A stretch of DNA of 6,367 nt from Spirochaeta sp. GTDB taxonomy: Bacteria; Spirochaetota; Spirochaetia; DSM-27196; SLAA01. Below the pieces are notes generated by a model. That model was not told the DNA's origin. It did no database searches and was given only the letters and a program-made list of their open reading frames with translations. Of this stretch, positions 4,486-6,367 are shown one piece after another (position 1 is the stretch's first letter; the number at the start of each line of letters is the position of its first letter). A program made the position numbers and the translations under genes. The DNA is taken from assembly GCA_020201015.1 (NCBI GenBank), contig JAIVHN010000113.1:1-6367 (forward strand). Direction: 5' to 3'.

Positions 4486-6367
4486 GCCTGTGTCATTCGC
4501 TATGTGCTACCATCCTTCTTTTGCCCGAGACCTCACCGGAACACGGATATGGACACGTGACTCGGATGCTCAGACTCCGTCGGGAGATAATGCTCCATAG
4601 CGAAGATGAAGAACTGGCCATAGTGGTGGGGCTTTGGAAGCGCGACGTGGACCGCAGGGTTCTTCAAGCACTTCTTCAATCTCATGAAGTACCTACCGCT
4701 TCAATTTTGCTGCTGGACTCAATAAAGGCGGCTGCGTGTCCTCCGTTTGACTGTGACCTTGTTGTATTTGACTGCCGAACACTTGCAAGATCCTTTGTTG
4801 ATCTCGTACTCAGTGCGCTTGGGAGCGCGGACAGGCCAATCTTGCTGGGGCTGGACGCGGTTGGCGGCGGTGCCGAGCTGTGTGACTACGTGATAGACGG
4901 TTTCCCACGACTGAGCGGAGTCGGTGGTAATGAACAGCATACCGGTTTTATTAGCTCATCTGCTTCTGCGCCGCCGCAGGAAGACGAGCTTGCTATCCGT
5001 TCTGCACCGGACGTGCTGCGCGTCCTGATCACGTTCGGCGGCGGGGGCGATAAGCGGCGCGAGACACGCCTGCTGCAAGTGTTGAACAGCAGGGCCCGCC
5101 AGCAGCTTGATCTGCACATCTACGGGTGTCTCGCTACGGAGCAGGAGTCCGGCGGGACACCGGTTGCCTTAGGGAGTGCGATCAAGGCCAATATCTCAGG
5201 GGAAATGCAGGTGCAACGGCACAGTTTTGATCCGAGTTTGTCGCAGCGTCTGCCGGAGTTCGACATCGTATTTACTCATTTTGGGCTGACGGCTTACGAA
5301 GCGGCAGCGGCCGGTTGCGCTGTAGTGCTTTTGAACCCCAGCACGTATCATGAACGGCTTGCCCGCCGGGCGGGCTTTTTTACGCTACCTCGAGCTCCTT
5401 TTTTTCACATAAGGTGGGGACGGCTTCTTAGGAAGCTGCTTGAGAATCCTAATGCTTTCCGGGCGCACAGTGCGAAAGCATTGAGCCCAAGCGGCCGAAC
5501 CGCCGTAGACGTCGTCCTCGAACTAGTGCGATATCGTCGTGTGCAGATATCCTCTCGGGGCAGCGAGCAGCTCCGGTTCGACGCTGACACATGCCCCATC
5601 TGTTCCTCTCGTTCCGCATCGCTGCTGTACCGTTTTCCGGCTAAGAACTATTTTCGCTGTGAGGACTGCGGTGTGCTTTTTATGCAACGCTTAATGGACC
5701 ACGGCATTCGTTACAACGAAGATTATTTTTTCCGCGAATACGAAAAACAATACGGTAAGAGTTATCTAGAAGATTTTGATCACATTAAAGATATGGGTGC
5801 TGCACGCATGGCCCACATACATGATCTGCTCAGCGCCTCGTCGGTTACCGCTACTGCTACTGCAACCGCTACTGCCACTGCAACCGATGCGAACTGCGTT
5901 ACACTTTTAGACATTGGTTGTGCGTACGGCCCATTTATGGCGGCAGCGCTGGAGAGCGGATCCAAGAGCTATGGGATTGATGTAGCCGAAGACGCGGTCA
6001 AGTATGTTGTAGAACACCTAAAGTACCAGGCTGCATGCATTCCTGTGCAGGAACTAAACGCTTGGCAGCAATTTGGTCATGACTCTTTTGATGTGGTCAC
6101 TATGTGGTATGTTATAGAACATTTTGACCGGCTTGATCCGGTTCTAAAGCAGATATCAAGCCTGGTAGCGCCTAACGGAATTTTCGCGTTTTCTACCCCA
6201 AACGGCAGCGGTGTTTCGGCACTCAGTGACCATGAGCGGTTTCTGCGCAACTCACCGGAAGACCACTATACCGTGTGGGAAGTAAAGCGAACGGCCGGAA
6301 TACTGAGCCGATATGGCTTTCGGGTAGAACGCGTGGTAGTAACCGGACATCACCCGGAGCGGATCCC
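4482..6367 (+). CDS. SpsG/PseG-like GT-B domain fused to a zinc-ribbon class I methyltransferase (partial, 3' end outside window)
   Basis: One uninterrupted frame of 628 codons runs to the window edge. Residues 1-290 resemble PseG/SpsG, GT-B proteins that release or transfer UDP-linked sugars: EHGYGHVTRML (H25 matches the conserved PseG histidine of the G-x-GH-x-x-R motif), FDCDLVVFDCRTL, VLITFGGGGDKR (185-192), and FDIVFTHFGLTAYEAAAAGCAVVLLNP (260-286). Residues 371-396 carry a CPIC-x18-CEDC zinc ribbon (C371, C374, C393, C396). A (Thr-Ala) repeat at 456-468 precedes a class I SAM-dependent methyltransferase core: LLDIGCAYGPF (475-485, motif I), VVTMWYVIEHF (around 538-548) and FSTPNGSG (around 570-577). 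This zinc-plus-methyltransferase order is common in sugar and surface-polysaccharide methylases. The GTG start overlaps the spsF stop (GTGA) and has only a distant GGA, so translation is probably coupled. The joining of the two activities in one chain is the striking feature. Substrates and the C-terminus are unknown. Confidence 0.8.
   Translation, partial: MSLCHSLCATILLLPETSPEHGYGHVTRMLRLRREIMLHSEDEELAIVVGLWKRDVDRRVLQALLQSHEVPTASILLLDSIKAAACPPFDCDLVVFDCRTLARSFVDLVLSALGSADRPILLGLDAVGGGAELCDYVIDGFPRLSGVGGNEQHTGFISSSASAPPQEDELAIRSAPDVLRVLITFGGGGDKRRETRLLQVLNSRARQQLDLHIYGCLATEQESGGTPVALGSAIKANISGEMQVQRHSFDPSLSQRLPEFDIVFTHFGLTAYEAAAAGCAVVLLNPSTYHERLARRAGFFTLPRAPFFHIRWGRLLRKLLENPNAFRAHSAKALSPSGRTAVDVVLELVRYRRVQISSRGSEQLRFDADTCPICSSRSASLLYRFPAKNYFRCEDCGVLFMQRLMDHGIRYNEDYFFREYEKQYGKSYLEDFDHIKDMGAARMAHIHDLLSASSVTATATATATATATDANCVTLLDIGCAYGPFMAAALESGSKSYGIDVAEDAVKYVVEHLKYQAACIPVQELNAWQQFGHDSFDVVTMWYVIEHFDRLDPVLKQISSLVAPNGIFAFSTPNGSGVSALSDHERFLRNSPEDHYTVWEVKRTAGILSRYGFRVERVVVTGHHPERI
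5361..5381 (+). terminator. Intrinsic-terminator-like hairpin inside the fusion gene
   Basis: GCCCGC (5361-5366), a CGG loop and GCGGGC (5370-5375) make a 6-bp stem of pure G-C pairs, followed at once by T6 (5376-5381). This is the textbook layout of a Rho-independent terminator on the transcribed strand. It lies in codons 294-300 (Ala-Arg-Arg-Ala-Gly-Phe-Phe), just after the SpsG/PseG-like core and before the zinc ribbon. Ribosomes would normally stop it folding, so it may act mainly when translation falters. It could also be a by-product of coding constraint. Confidence 0.5.
5399..5405 (+). repeat. T7 tract inside the fusion gene
   Basis: Seven consecutive T cover codons ending Pro-Phe-Phe, 18 bases after the terminator-like T6. 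Slippage here would cut off the methyltransferase half. The frame is intact in this sequence. Confidence 0.45.
5847..5885 (+). repeat. Imperfect hexamer array encoding (Thr-Ala)6-Thr
   Basis: Thirteen codons alternate Thr (acc or act) and Ala (gct, gca or gcc), six-and-a-half copies of the unit ACYGCN. Third-base differences between copies show that it is not a freshly expanded perfect repeat. Because the unit is six bases, gain or loss of copies keeps the frame. The peptide is a flexible linker-like stretch at residues 456-468, between the zinc-ribbon region and methyltransferase motif I. Confidence 0.85.

Noticed and set aside
4328..4600. Open frame of 90 codons on the plus strand spanning the spsF-fusion gene junction
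   Set aside because: It lies in another frame of two motif-supported genes that already overlap by GTGA, has no Shine-Dalgarno and no recognisable motif.
5780..5965. Minus-strand open frame with an alternating Ala-Val stretch
   Set aside because: The repeat is just the complement of the (Thr-Ala) codon array in the fusion gene.

Overview
The window looks like chromosomal DNA of a spirochaete, most probably a Treponema. The main reason is the gene at 1533-2891, whose layout (a nucleotidyltransferase-like N-terminus, a radical-SAM-like centre and a SPASM-like tail) fits the spirochaete-restricted 'spiro-SPASM' family as I remember it. The balanced base composition and GTG/TTG-type start options agree with Treponema but do not prove it. 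No search was run; assignments rest on motifs read from the translations.

Layout. On the minus strand, 1-1448 holds a housekeeping DNA-repair pair: xseA (exodeoxyribonuclease VII large subunit, complete) and xseB (small subunit, 3' end cut off by the window edge), joined by a 4-base ATGA overlap. An 84-base divergent intergenic region (1449-1532) follows. On the plus strand, 1533-6367 is a tightly packed run of four genes: a spiro-SPASM-like protein, a GT-A (family 2-like) glycosyltransferase-like protein, an SpsF/NeuA-type cytidylyltransferase, and a large two-part protein that joins an SpsG/PseG-like GT-B half to a zinc-ribbon class I methyltransferase half. The last gene runs off the right edge with no stop. 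The last three genes are linked by two identical 4-base GTGA stop/start overlaps. No stretch over 300 bases lacks a gene, and there are no RNA genes, insertion sequences or CRISPR arrays.

How the genes may work together. An SpsF-type cytidylyltransferase next to an SpsG/PseG-like protein recalls nonulosonic-acid-type sugar activation (Bacillus spsE-spsF-spsG, and the pseudaminic acid pathway). With a glycosyltransferase-like protein and a methyltransferase, the run looks like a cassette that makes, methylates and attaches an unusual acidic sugar to a surface or flagellar target. That target is inference. The most unusual points are a radical-SAM-like protein with no CxxxCxxC motif and a SPASM domain cut short, the SpsG/PseG-methyltransferase fusion, a (Thr-Ala)n repeat encoded by a 39-bp imperfect hexamer array in the middle of that fusion, and a near-perfect intrinsic terminator inside its reading frame.
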